Origin: Microbacterium protaetiae
Lineage (GTDB): Bacteria; Actinomycetota; Actinomycetes; Actinomycetales; Microbacteriaceae
DNA: 64,000 bases
NCBI RefSeq assembly: GCF_004135285.1
Contig: NZ_CP035494.1
Coordinates: 1 to 64,000 of the forward strand
Direction: 5' to 3'
The notes under the pieces are model-generated. The model made no database searches and was not told the origin of the DNA. It saw only the letters and a list, made by a program, of their open reading frames with translations. The position numbers and the translations under genes are program-made. This document shows, piece by piece, positions 7,801 to 16,432 of the stretch (the first letter of the stretch is position 1; each line of letters opens with the position of its first letter).

Positions 7801-8274
7801 ATGAGCGAAGGCACCGAACTCGCCGATGCGCTCATCCGCGAGCACCAGGCCATCGACATCGGCATCGAGACCTACCTCGACGGTCTCGATGCCGGTGGCG
7901 ATGAAGAGCCGCTGCGCACGGCGATGCACGCACTGCGTCGGCACATCTACCTCGAAGAGGTCTTTCTCTTTCCGCCCCTGCGTGCGGGCGGCATGATGAT
8001 GCCGATCCTGGTGATGGAGCGTGAGCACGGCGAGCTGTGGCGCGCCATGGACGCTCTCGAAAAGACCCTGCAGTCCCCGAGCGATCCTGAAGCGCTGCAC
8101 GATGCGTGCCGCAGCCTGCTCTCGTTGCTCGAGAGCCACAACAGCAAAGAGGAGCCCATCGTCTACCCGCGGGCCGACGCCGATCTCTCCGACGTGCAGC
8201 GCGATCAGCTGGCGCTGTTCCTCGAGTCGGGCACGTTTCCCGAAGGTTGGGTGTGCGCGAAGGGCGCCGCATAG
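7801..8274 (+). CDS. Hemerythrin HHE domain protein
   Basis: A 157-residue four-helix protein predicted to bind a di-iron centre. Iron-ligand positions are visible as IREHQAID, LRRHIYLEEVFLF, MEREHGELW and ESHNSKEEPIVYP. Proteins of this type sense or buffer oxygen, nitric oxide or peroxide and some assist iron-sulfur repair. Its location directly after osmC supports a redox role. The 3' end overlaps the convergent MFS gene by 70 bp, an unusually long overlap for two otherwise normal genes. Confidence 0.88.
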   Translation: MSEGTELADALIREHQAIDIGIETYLDGLDAGGDEEPLRTAMHALRRHIYLEEVFLFPPLRAGGMMMPILVMEREHGELWRAMDALEKTLQSPSDPEALHDACRSLLSLLESHNSKEEPIVYPRADADLSDVQRDQLALFLESGTFPEGWVCAKGAA

Positions 8275-9500
8275 CGCCCGCGTGACAGCAGGGCGTTGCC
8301 GACCCCGGCGGCCACCACTATCGCAGCCGAGACGATCGGCACGACCATGGCCGCCGGGGTTCCGAACCGCTGTGCGACCTCGCCGGTGACGGCTGAACTC
8401 AGCGACTGCCCGACGATCACCGCCGACCCGAGAATCGCCATGACGGTCGACGATCGCCCCACCGGGCTGCGCTCGGCACCGATGCTGTACTGCGTGACCA
8501 GAGTCGGGCCGATGCCCAGGCCCATGACCGCCAGCGCGGCAGCCATCGCCCCCACGCTCGGCACGAACGGCAGCACAAGCGAGCCGACGAAGATCACCGC
8601 TCCGAAGCACAACCACCGCCAGGCGCGGGTGAACCGTTCGGGAAACAGCGCCACCCCGAGCGCCAGGGTCGCCGAACCGATCCCCATCACGCCGTACAGC
8701 AGGCCGGCCTGCTCGCTGATGCCCCGGTCATCCATGAATGCCGTCAGCGAGGTGAGCATCGCACCGAAGAAGAATCCCACGCCGAGAATCCCGACGACCA
8801 CCACCACGAGCGCGGGACGGAAGAGCTCGCTCACCGGCCCCGCGGCCGCCGCGTGCGCGCGGGTCTGCGCCGGCGGCGCGGTGGGATGCAAAGCGAAGGC
8901 CGTCACGAACACGATCGTCAACGCGGCGGCACCGACCAGCGGCGCCCACGGCGAGATGAGCGATGCGAGAATGCCGACGATGAGCGGGCCGAACACGAAC
9001 ACCGTCTCGTCTGCCGCCGACTCATACGCCATCGTCGCGTTGAAGACGCGCTCGTGGCGGGTGCGGTCGATGCGGCGTCCGATGATGGCCACGAGGCGCG
9101 CACGCGAGAGCGGCGCGACCTGCGGCGCCGTCGCGCCGATGAGGAACGCCCCCACGAGCATGACGGCATCGGGCACCGGGCTGTAGACGAGCCATGCGAA
9201 GCCGGCGAGCACAATGCCGTTCGCGATGCCCACACCCAGCAGCACCGGACGCTGGCCGAACCGATCGGATGCCGCGCCCAGCAGGGGCCCGAAGCAGGCG
9301 GTGCCGAACCCGACTGCGGCGGAGTTCAGTCCGCCCAGTGACAGCGATCCCCGCGCCGAGACGACGAGGGTGAGCACGCCCACAACCATCATCGCGAACG
9401 GAAGCCGCGCGATGAACGCGATCACGAAGTACGGCAGACCGACCTGTCGCAACAGACCCCAGCGGGGCTCACCGACGGCGGCGGGGGTGGGTTCACTCAT
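8205..9500 (-). CDS. MFS transporter
   Basis: A 431-residue twelve-helix major facilitator. Hydrophobic segments are evenly spaced, and the loop motif GAASDRFGQRPVLLG between helices 2 and 3 is the family signature. It is probably a drug or metabolite exporter. Its start overlaps the stop of the upstream HTH regulator by four bases (9497-9500), so regulator and transporter are translationally coupled. The C-terminal 23 codons overlap the hemerythrin gene on the other strand. Confidence 0.85.
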   Translation of the reverse strand: MSEPTPAAVGEPRWGLLRQVGLPYFVIAFIARLPFAMMVVGVLTLVVSARGSLSLGGLNSAAVGFGTACFGPLLGAASDRFGQRPVLLGVGIANGIVLAGFAWLVYSPVPDAVMLVGAFLIGATAPQVAPLSRARLVAIIGRRIDRTRHERVFNATMAYESAADETVFVFGPLIVGILASLISPWAPLVGAAALTIVFVTAFALHPTAPPAQTRAHAAAAGPVSELFRPALVVVVVGILGVGFFFGAMLTSLTAFMDDRGISEQAGLLYGVMGIGSATLALGVALFPERFTRAWRWLCFGAVIFVGSLVLPFVPSVGAMAAALAVMGLGIGPTLVTQYSIGAERSPVGRSSTVMAILGSAVIVGQSLSSAVTGEVAQRFGTPAAMVVPIVSAAIVVAAGVGNALLSRGRYAAPFAHTQPSGNVPDSRNSAS

Positions 9501-10126
9501 GCGGTGTGCGCGACCAGATGAGCCGTGCACACATCGGGATCTTCGCGCCGCTCGAGCCGATCAACCGACGTCTTGTCACCCCATGTCTGCAGGGCGCCCT
9601 GCATGAGGCCGAGGTGCACCGAGCACACGACATCGGGATGCTTCTGCGCAAGTTCGAGGAAGGGGCAACGGCAGACATCCACCCGCCCGTCGGCCGTGCA
9701 GGCCCGCGGCTGAAAGCCCGCGCGCTCGAGCAGGTCGACGAGTCCTTCGACCGGCTCGCGGCCGGGCTCGCGCTCTGCCTCGCGGCGCCCCCAGCGCCGG
9801 CCAGCCTCGATGGCGGCCCGCTGTGGTTGAGAGGATTGGGCGAGCTCGTCAACGAGAATTTCGGCGAGCATGCGGTAGCGGCCGGGGTCGACGCCGGGCT
9901 GCTTGCGCGCACGCTGGAAAAGCTGTGCGGGACGACCGGGATTGCCGCGCCCGTCGGTCGTGCGCTCGACCTGCCCGTCGGCGACCAGCTTCTCAAGATG
10001 CAACCGAACTGTGTTCGGATGCGTGCCGAGAAGGTCGGCGAGCGCGACCACAGTGAGCGGCTCGTCTGACTCGTCGAGAAGGCGCAGCACGTCTTCTCGT
10101 CGGCTGGCCCGGATGCCGGTTGCCAT
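9497..10126 (-). CDS. Winged-helix regulator with a C-terminal cysteine cluster
   Basis: A 209-residue regulator. The N-terminal DeoR/ArsR-like helix-turn-helix contains VVALADLLGTHPNTVRLHLEKLVADGQVER. The C-terminal part carries CTADGRVDVCRCPFLELAQ and VVCSVHLGLMQGAL, the Cys-rich pattern of SufR-like regulators that can hold an iron-sulfur cluster. The start at 10126 has AGGA eight bases upstream; a second ATG at 10135 has none. Coupling to the MFS gene suggests it controls that transporter. Iron-sulfur sensing is inferred from the cysteines only. Confidence 0.85.
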   Translation of the reverse strand: MATGIRASRREDVLRLLDESDEPLTVVALADLLGTHPNTVRLHLEKLVADGQVERTTDGRGNPGRPAQLFQRARKQPGVDPGRYRMLAEILVDELAQSSQPQRAAIEAGRRWGRREAEREPGREPVEGLVDLLERAGFQPRACTADGRVDVCRCPFLELAQKHPDVVCSVHLGLMQGALQTWGDKTSVDRLERREDPDVCTAHLVAHTA

Positions 10127-10186
10127 GACCGCCATCCTACCGAGCGTGGAAGGCCCGGGCTCCGTTCCGGGACATAGAGTCGGAGC

Positions 10187-10729
10187 ATGGCCGAGCCGAC
10201 GGTGTGGACGATCGGGCACTCGACCCGCACGCTCGACGAGGTGGTCGCGCTGCTGCGCGACCACCTCGTGCGCGGGGTCGTCGACGTGCGCACAGTTCCC
10301 CGTTCACGCCACACCCCGCATTTCAACGAAGACACGCTCGGGCCGGCGCTGGCCGAGCGCGGCATCCCCTATCGTCATCTGGCGGCATTGGGCGGGCTGC
10401 GGCACAGTCGTAAGGATTCGGTCAACACCGGCTGGCGCAACGCAAGCTTTCGCGGCTACGCCGACTACATGCAGACGCCCGAGTTCGCCGCGGGCATCGA
10501 GGAACTGCTTGAGATCGCGCGTGAGAGACCCACAGCGATCATGTGCGCCGAGGCGGTGCCCTGGCGTTGCCACCGTTCGATGATCGGCGACGCCCTCATC
10601 GTGCGAGGCATACGCGTGCTCGACATCATCGGCTCGGGCGCGGCACGCGAAGAGACACTCACCTCGTTCGCGCACATCGAGGGGCTGACCATCACCTACC
10701 CCGCAACACAGGAGAAGACGGATGCCTGA
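10187..10729 (+). CDS. DUF488 domain protein
   Basis: A 180-residue protein of the DUF488 family (WTIGHSTRTLDEVVALL start, RGVVDVRTVPRSRHTPHFN, and the conserved CAEAVPWRCHRSMIGDAL). The biochemical role of the family is not established. A -10 TAGAGT at 10175-10180 ends six bases before the ATG, predicting a leaderless message. It overlaps the start of the macro-domain gene by eight bases, so the two were built as one operon. Confidence 0.85.
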   Translation: MAEPTVWTIGHSTRTLDEVVALLRDHLVRGVVDVRTVPRSRHTPHFNEDTLGPALAERGIPYRHLAALGGLRHSRKDSVNTGWRNASFRGYADYMQTPEFAAGIEELLEIARERPTAIMCAEAVPWRCHRSMIGDALIVRGIRVLDIIGSGAAREETLTSFAHIEGLTITYPATQEKTDA

Positions 10730-11217
10730 GCTCATCGCCGTGCACGGCGACATCACCGCACAGAAGGTCGACGCCATCGTCAAACGCCGCCAACACCGCG
10801 ATGCGCGGCGGTGGCGGGGTCGACGGAGCCATCCACCGCGCGGGTGGGCCGGCGATTCTGCGCGACTGCGTCGCACGCTTTCCGAACGGACTGCCCACCG
10901 GTGACGCCGGCTGGACGACGGCGGGTGCCTTGCCTGCGCAGTGGGTGATCCATGCCGTGGGGCCGAACTTCACCGCCGGCCAACGCGACCGGTCGCTGCT
11001 CGTCTCGTGCTACCGGCGCAGCCTTGAGGTCGCCGACGCGCTGGGCGCGGCATCCCTCGCCTTTCCTTTGATCAGTGCCGGCGTCTATGGGTGGCCAAAG
11101 CGCGATGCCGTGGCCGCGGCGATCGAGACGATCAGATCGGTCGAGAGCGCCGTGGAAGAAGTGCGGCTCGTCGGCTTCGATCGGGCGACCTTCGAGCTGA
11201 TAGCACGGGCGCTCTGA
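10722..11217 (+). pseudogene. Macro-domain ADP-ribose hydrolase, frameshifted
   Basis: The first frame gives MPELIAVHGDITAQKVDAIV; the rest of the protein continues in another frame from MRGGGGVDGAIHRAGGPAIL to the stop at 11217. Removing one A from the AAA at 10782-10784 restores the macro-domain motif VNAANTAMRGGGGVDGAIH without a break, giving a protein of about 164 residues. Macro domains of this class remove O-acetyl groups from O-acetyl-ADP-ribose or ADP-ribose from proteins. The lesion falls inside the ligand-binding loop. A sequencing error is possible because the change is one base in a short A run. Confidence 0.85.
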
Positions 11218-11271
11218 GGGCCCCGTCCCCGCTCTAGCTGAGTGTCTGCTGAGAACTGGACATCTGATCAA

Positions 11272-11299
11272 TTCTGTGGTCTGACCACATCGCTAGACT
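11272..11299 (+). promoter_or_regulatory. Putative promoter and small palindrome upstream of the SipW cassette
   Basis: A -10-like TAGACT at 11294-11299 lies 40 bases before the first gene of the cassette, with a weak -35-like TTCTGT at 11272-11277. Between them is TGTGGT-CTG-ACCACA (11275-11289), a perfect 6-bp inverted repeat that could be an operator. Support is modest. Confidence 0.4.
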
Positions 11300-11339
11300 G
11301 ACATCACAAGCCACGAGCACAACCAAAGAAAGGCGTCAC

Positions 11340-11873
11340 ATGGCCACCCGCGAGCAGAAGAACCGTCGCAATAAGGCCCTGCGGATCGGGGCCGGCGCAC
11401 TCGCCATTCTCGGCATCGGAGCAGCGATCACCACGGCGGCGTGGACGGACCAGGTGTGGTTCGCCGCGGAGGCTGACACAGGGATCGCGCTGCAGGGTTC
11501 GCTGACCAATGACCCCGCTGTATGGGAGAACGCCCCCACGAAGGATGGTGCGCTCAAGATCGAGCTGCCGACGCTCTCCGGAATCAGTGGGACCGATGAC
11601 CCGATCGAGGTCGACGTGTTCGTGAAGAATGCTTCGCGGACGGACGTCACGTTGGCAGACCCCACGCTCACGTTCGATGGGGAGCTCTTTACTGACGACG
11701 GTGCCAATAATGCCTGGGTCGCGGAAGGCGTCACTGCAACGATCGTCGAGCGGGAGTTGGCCAAGGACGCCATCGCCACAGTGACAGTCACGCTTGACCC
11801 AGCGGCGATTCCGGCGGAGCTCGCCGGCACATCCGGCACCTACTGGCTCCAGGTGTCTGGCGCAGCATCCTGA
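11340..11873 (+). CDS. Exported SipW-substrate-like protein (TasA/camelysin-like)
   Basis: A 177-residue secreted protein. The N-terminus has a basic start (MATREQKNRRNKALRIG), a hydrophobic helix and then TTAAWTDQVWFAA, the AWTD-type motif after the cleavage site that marks SipW-dependent signal peptides. The mature part is beta-rich with VDVFVKNASRTDVTLADPTLTF, consistent with a fibre-forming or surface protein of the TasA/camelysin kind. Immediately downstream is a SipW-type signal peptidase. The link to amyloid-like fibres is inference from the cassette. Confidence 0.72.
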   Translation: MATREQKNRRNKALRIGAGALAILGIGAAITTAAWTDQVWFAAEADTGIALQGSLTNDPAVWENAPTKDGALKIELPTLSGISGTDDPIEVDVFVKNASRTDVTLADPTLTFDGELFTDDGANNAWVAEGVTATIVERELAKDAIATVTVTLDPAAIPAELAGTSGTYWLQVSGAAS

Positions 11874-11908
11874 CCGGATAACAGCACACCCACGACGAGA
11901 GAAGTCAC

Positions 11909-12487
11909 ATGATCGCCATCATCGGTCGCGTTCTGCGCGGCGTCGGCAATCTCGCACTGTGGCTTCTCGCCGTCGTGGGTGTGCTGTGCGGGGGGCTCTG
12001 GGTGGCCAACGTCGCCGGAGTGGCGCAACCCCTCATCGTCGTCTCGGGCTCGATGACCCCCGCGTTCGTCAAGGGCGACCTGTTGCTTGCAACACCGACT
12101 CCGGCGACCGACGTCGCCGTGGGCGAGGTCGCTTCACTGCCGAACCCTGAGACCGGCGTACTTGTGAGCCACCGCATCACAGCGGTCAGGATCGAGGGCG
12201 ACACCGTCACGATCGAGATGAAAGGCGACGCGAACCGTTCGGGCGACCCTGCACCCTATGTCGTGTCGGCCGACGACTCCATATGGCAGCCCGTCGTGAC
12301 GATCCCCGGTGCAGGTGCCTTCGTCGAGACGCTCATGCGGCCCACTGTCGCCATGCCGCTCGCCGCAGGCCTGGTCGGACTCATCGGCCTCACCCTCATT
12401 CCGAAGCCTGAGCGCGACGACGAGTCCGACGACGACGTGGCCGCAGACTCCGACCCCACGGACGCCGAGGTGGTGCTCGCTCGATGA
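11909..12487 (+). CDS. SipW-type (ER-type) signal peptidase I
   Basis: A 192-residue membrane protease. The nucleophile is S48 in VVSGSMTP, and the dyad partner is H88 in VLVSHRI, which marks the Ser-His ER-type branch rather than the usual Ser-Lys bacterial enzyme. An N-terminal membrane helix (about 12-35) and a C-terminal one (about 145-167) flank the catalytic part, followed by an acidic cytoplasmic tail. It lies 35 bases after one candidate substrate and overlaps the next by an ATGA. It is therefore very probably a dedicated processing enzyme for the two flanking exported proteins. Confidence 0.88.
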   Translation: MIAIIGRVLRGVGNLALWLLAVVGVLCGGLWVANVAGVAQPLIVVSGSMTPAFVKGDLLLATPTPATDVAVGEVASLPNPETGVLVSHRITAVRIEGDTVTIEMKGDANRSGDPAPYVVSADDSIWQPVVTIPGAGAFVETLMRPTVAMPLAAGLVGLIGLTLIPKPERDDESDDDVAADSDPTDAEVVLAR

Positions 12488-13353
12488 AGCTGCGCTCTCG
12501 CATCCTCGCCGCCGGTATGACGTTCGTCGTCGCCGCCGGTGCCGTCGTGGCGGCCCAGAGTTCGCTCGCCCCGACGACCGCGAGCTGGAGCGACAGCGTC
12601 TACGCCACCGCAGAGGTCTCGGCGGCGGCGCAACCGGAGGGACCGATCCTCGGTCCGCTCGCGCCGGGCAACGACGACACGATCATCTCCGACGTGGACT
12701 GGAATATCCCGGAGATGAACGCCGGATTCTGCACGACGCTCACGGTCACCACGAACTCGCCTGAACCCATCGCGTGGGCCGTCAGCGTAGATATGAGCAA
12801 AGCTCCGTTTGCGGGTGCCAATATCGGGGATCTGAGCGCCCAGGATGGTCGAGCCACGCTCACTGCGGATCCCAATGACGCAAAGCATTTGATCATGACT
12901 CCCGTCAGTTGGTGGTACCCAACCGTGACAGCGGGGCAATCGGCAATCGTCTCCCTCTGCCTCGTCAACCCAGTCAACCCGCCACCTGCGGACAATTCCT
13001 GGTTCAACGTGGACATTGCGAGGGTCGACGGCTGGACCCCCACGCGCGTGTGCAAGACGATCACGATCACTGGCAATAGGGATCTCGAGGAACACCCCTT
13101 CTTCTTCGGCTGGACGGCGGAAGTCGACCTCTCCGACATGTTGTCAGACATGCAGCAAGCGGGCGGCACCCCCAACCAAGTCATTTGGGATCCGGATCCA
13201 GCGGGGGGCTTCAACCTTGTCGCGACACCAGGAGGGAACGAGACGGGGAGCGGCGTCGCTTCCAAATACACGCTGGTCAGCGGTCCCAGGTTGGCCATCA
13301 AGGGAACACAGTCGGTAGCCGTGACGGTGTGCGTGTCCGGCTTCGCTGCGTAG
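12484..13353 (+). CDS. Exported protein with SipW-type signal peptide
   Basis: A 289-residue secreted protein with a signal helix (residues 8-27) followed by TTASWSDSVYATAEV, the same ASWSD/AWTD signature as the first gene of the cassette. Several cysteines (in FCTTLTV, SLCLVNP, RVCKTITI and VTVCVSGF) could form disulfides outside the cell. No recognised domain can be assigned beyond the signal. It is translationally coupled to the signal peptidase and is the likely second substrate, perhaps a major or accessory subunit of a surface fibre. Confidence 0.7.
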   Translation: MKLRSRILAAGMTFVVAAGAVVAAQSSLAPTTASWSDSVYATAEVSAAAQPEGPILGPLAPGNDDTIISDVDWNIPEMNAGFCTTLTVTTNSPEPIAWAVSVDMSKAPFAGANIGDLSAQDGRATLTADPNDAKHLIMTPVSWWYPTVTAGQSAIVSLCLVNPVNPPPADNSWFNVDIARVDGWTPTRVCKTITITGNRDLEEHPFFFGWTAEVDLSDMLSDMQQAGGTPNQVIWDPDPAGGFNLVATPGGNETGSGVASKYTLVSGPRLAIKGTQSVAVTVCVSGFAA

Positions 13354-13420
13354 TTCGGTTGACGAGCCGTACTGAGGCGCATATCGATGCCGAACTGATG
13401 CCTGTGCTCTGCGGCCGGCG

Positions 13421-14101
13421 TCACACCTCGATGAGCGCGCCCACGATGGCGTCTTCGACGACGCTGCGGTCGACAGGCGGCGCCTCGTCACGCAGCGTGC
13501 CGAACGTCGCGGCATCCCAGTCCAGTCCGAGGGCGGCGTTGACCACGGCCAGCACGTCGGCGAGGTGGGCGACCTCGTTCAGCGGCACCATGCCACTGAG
13601 CAGTCGGGCACCGCGCACGGCGCGCTGCGAGGTGCCGATGAGCTTGACGGCACCGCGCGCGTTGACGCTGAATTCGCCCGGGCAGTACTCCCCCGGCACA
13701 TCGCCCAGCCGCGCATCGGCACCCAGCCGGCGCATCGCAGACACCAGTGACTCACCCACGCGAATGAAGAACGTGCGCTGATCGGTCATCTCGCGCTCGC
13801 GCTGCACGATGTCGAACACGATGCACGACGAGTCGTAGGCGACCGCGCGTCCACCGGTGGGGCGCACCACCGGCGTGAAGCCGCGCTCGATCGCCGCCTG
13901 CGCGGCAACGTCGAACCCCGGCATCCGGCTCTCCCGACGACTCAAGGCGACGGTCGGCAGCGGGGCATACAGCCGCACGACCCGGTCTTCACCGATTGCG
14001 CCATCGGCCACGGCGCGCAACAGGTCGACGGAGCGATCCAGATCGGCAGCGGCATCCATCGCCTGCTCTGCCCGGATGACGAGAGTGGATGTCACAGCCA
14101 T
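13421..14101 (-). CDS. Lipoate-protein ligase A-like protein
   Basis: A 226-residue member of the biotin/lipoyl ligase fold. Family marks are VVRPTGGRAVAYDSSCIVFDIV, the lipoate/AMP-binding RxTGG loop, and GAVKLIGTSQRAVRGARLLSG with the conserved catalytic Lys. It may attach lipoate or octanoate to dehydrogenase E2 subunits. The start at 14101 lies inside the last codons of the upstream MFS gene (10-bp overlap), so the two are coupled. Why a ligase would travel with a drug exporter is not clear. Confidence 0.78.
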   Translation of the reverse strand: MAVTSTLVIRAEQAMDAAADLDRSVDLLRAVADGAIGEDRVVRLYAPLPTVALSRRESRMPGFDVAAQAAIERGFTPVVRPTGGRAVAYDSSCIVFDIVQREREMTDQRTFFIRVGESLVSAMRRLGADARLGDVPGEYCPGEFSVNARGAVKLIGTSQRAVRGARLLSGMVPLNEVAHLADVLAVVNAALGLDWDAATFGTLRDEAPPVDRSVVEDAIVGALIEV

Positions 14102-15552
14102 GCGTTGCCGTGCCGCTGTCGAAGGTCGCGGAACGCGACGCCGAGTGAGATGAGCACCACCACCGCAATGACCAAGAAACCGACCATCAGGGCGGCAGCC
14201 CAGGTGCTCACCGCCAGCACACCGAACGAGATGGCGGTGATCACGGTGATACCGATGGAGGTACCCACGCGCTGGCCTGTCTGCATGACGCCGCCCGAGC
14301 TTCCGGCGTACTGCAGCGGCACCTCGGCGAGAGTGAGCGCCTGATTCGGACTTATCACGGCGCCCTGCGCGATGCCGACGAACGAGAGGCTGGCCAGCAG
14401 CCACCACTCACTGGCGATGCCCTGGGCGTGCAGCCACACGACGAGGATGCTGAGCACGAGGCCGAGGATCGCACTGAACAGGCCGCCGATGACGATCTTG
14501 CGACCCAGCCGGGCGACGTTGCGGCCACCCCACAGCGCGGCGAATGTCGACAGGATCGAACTGGGCAGACCGATCAGGCCTGACTCGAGTGCGGTGTGGC
14601 CGAGGCCCTCTTGCATGTAGAGGGCGACGATGACCCAGACGCTGGTGACGCCCAGGAAATACAGACTCACCAGCAGAGTGCCGTTCGCGAAGCTCGTGAC
14701 TCGAAAGATGTGCAGATCGACCATGGGTTCGCGTCCGCGGTCTTTGTAGTGGTTCTCCCACCAGATCCACACGAGCAGGATGCCGCCACCCACCGGAAGC
14801 ACCGCCCACACGAGCGGCGTCGACCCTGATTCGAGAAAGGGGAACATCACGGCCAGCACCGCGAGCCCGAGCAGCACCGAGCCGATCGGGTCGAGGTCGC
14901 GGCTGTGCACGAACTCACCGGCAACCCGCTCGCGATTGCGGTTCAGCAACGGCTTGGGGATCCAGATCGCCGCCGCCACGATGGCGAGAATGCCGATGGG
15001 TGCGTTGATGAAGAAGACCCATCGCCACCCCAGGTCGGCCCCGCCCGCTTGAATGAGCAGACCACCCAGCAGCGGGCCGATCGACACGGACACTCCCACA
15101 ACGCTGCCGAAGATCCCGAAGGCGCGCCCGCGCTCGGCGCCCCGGAAGTACTGCTGGATCATGCCCACCGCTTGCGGGCTGATCAGGCCAGAGCCGATTC
15201 CCATCACCGCGCGTGCGATGTTCAACTGCAGCGGGTCGGCGGCCACACCCGACCAGATCGAACAGATCGTGAAGATCGCCGTGCCGACGATGAACAGCGG
15301 GCCGCGACCATAGATGTCGCCGGCACGGCCGGCTGCGACCAGACCGATGCCGAACGTCAGCGCATAGCCCGAGAGCACCCACTGCAACTCGGACTGGGTG
15401 GCCCCGAGACTGAGCTGGATCGTCGGAAGTGCGACGTTGATGCTGCTCACGCTCATCAGCGACATGAACAGAACGACCACGAGAACGGCGAGCACCTGCC
15501 AACGGCGCGGATCGGGGATGTACTCCTCGACCTCTGGCTCGGCGTCCGTCAC
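14092..15552 (-). CDS. DHA2 family MFS exporter (EmrB/QacA type)
   Basis: A 486-residue, fourteen-helix transporter. It shows the DHA2 pattern with an INVALPTIQLSLGATQSELQW first loop, GRAGDIYGRGPLFIVG between helices 2 and 3, and the extra two central helices near residue 220-260. Members export cationic dyes, antibiotics or other toxic compounds with protons. It diverges from the IclR regulator at 15665 across 112 bp, so the IclR protein may also act here. Confidence 0.87.
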   Translation of the reverse strand: MTDAEPEVEEYIPDPRRWQVLAVLVVVLFMSLMSVSSINVALPTIQLSLGATQSELQWVLSGYALTFGIGLVAAGRAGDIYGRGPLFIVGTAIFTICSIWSGVAADPLQLNIARAVMGIGSGLISPQAVGMIQQYFRGAERGRAFGIFGSVVGVSVSIGPLLGGLLIQAGGADLGWRWVFFINAPIGILAIVAAAIWIPKPLLNRNRERVAGEFVHSRDLDPIGSVLLGLAVLAVMFPFLESGSTPLVWAVLPVGGGILLVWIWWENHYKDRGREPMVDLHIFRVTSFANGTLLVSLYFLGVTSVWVIVALYMQEGLGHTALESGLIGLPSSILSTFAALWGGRNVARLGRKIVIGGLFSAILGLVLSILVVWLHAQGIASEWWLLASLSFVGIAQGAVISPNQALTLAEVPLQYAGSSGGVMQTGQRVGTSIGITVITAISFGVLAVSTWAAALMVGFLVIAVVVLISLGVAFRDLRQRHGNAWL

Positions 15553-15594
15553 CGGACAACCCTACCGCCGGGGTGCGTCCCCAAAGAGTTTTCG

Positions 15595-15622
15595 TTGCAC
15601 GGAACGCCAGGTTTCGTATCAT
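15595..15622 (+). promoter_or_regulatory. Predicted iclR promoter
   Basis: A -35 TTGCAC (15595-15600) and -10 TATCAT (15617-15622) lie 16 bp apart. TTTTCGTTGCACGGAAC overlaps the -35 and resembles the TTTC/GAAA half-sites found around 21266-21420, so autoregulation by the IclR protein is possible. Confidence 0.5.
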
Positions 15623-15664
15623 GGTCAGAACCGCTGTTGGTAAGGGCGCACGTCGAGGGGGAAG

Positions 15665-16429
15665 ATGCAGGTTGTCATTCGGTCGCTGAGCGTGTTGACG
15701 CTCTTGGCCCACCACCCCGAGGGACTCACCCTCAAAGACATCGCCGAGGCGCAGTCTTTGGCGCCGGCCACCGCGCACCGCATCCTCGCGGTGCTTGATG
15801 AGCAGTCGTTCGTCACCCGATCTGCGTCCAGTCGCCGATACTTTCTCGGCCCGGCGGCTCGCGAACTCAGCTCGGGCGAGAGCCGCCGATTGCCCGGCTT
15901 GACCACGACCCACCCTGCGGTCACGGCCGCGGGACGGAAGACCGGTGAAACCGTCTTCGTCTGCGAGCTCGTCGACGCGCAGGCTGTGTGCATCTCGCTT
16001 GTCGAATCGCGGCATCCCCTGCGCTTGTTCGTGCGCGTCGGTCAGCCGATGCCGCTGCACGCCGCAGCTTCTGCACGCGTGCTGATCGCTTGGCATGCCG
16101 AAGATGACGTTCGACGCATCCTGTCTGATGCAGAGTTGACTGCATACACCCCCGAGACACCGTCGACAGTGAACCAGGTTCTCGAGCACCTCGCTCTTAT
16201 TCGCGAGCGAGGCTATGACGTCTGCCACTCCGAGCTCGACCGGAACGTGTGGGCTGTTTCTGCACCCGTGCGGTCGTCAGCGGACGAGGTCGTCGCATCG
16301 GTGACACTCGCCGCCCCTGCGCAGCGCGTCGACGCTGCCGATGACCAGACGGCGGCAATCAACGCCGTGCAAGAGGCAGCGGCCGCCATCTCCTCCGACC
16401 TGGGATGGGCGGCGGAGCAGTCCCGTTGA
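15665..16429 (+). CDS. IclR family transcriptional regulator
   Basis: A 254-residue regulator. The N-terminal winged helix (LTLKDIAEAQSLAPATAHRILAVLDEQSFV, about residues 20-50) is followed by the GAF-like IclR effector domain with FVRVGQPMPLHAAASARVLIAW and the SELDRNVWAVSAPVRSSADEV core. IclR proteins usually control catabolic genes for organic acids. It ends three bases before the convergent end of the minus-strand orotate-type operon, so it is the best candidate regulator for that operon and for the MFS carrier at 21456. The GAAAT/ATTTC repeats there fit IclR-type operators. Confidence 0.9.
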   Translation: MQVVIRSLSVLTLLAHHPEGLTLKDIAEAQSLAPATAHRILAVLDEQSFVTRSASSRRYFLGPAARELSSGESRRLPGLTTTHPAVTAAGRKTGETVFVCELVDAQAVCISLVESRHPLRLFVRVGQPMPLHAAASARVLIAWHAEDDVRRILSDAELTAYTPETPSTVNQVLEHLALIRERGYDVCHSELDRNVWAVSAPVRSSADEVVASVTLAAPAQRVDAADDQTAAINAVQEAAAAISSDLGWAAEQSR

Positions 16430-16432
16430 TCG

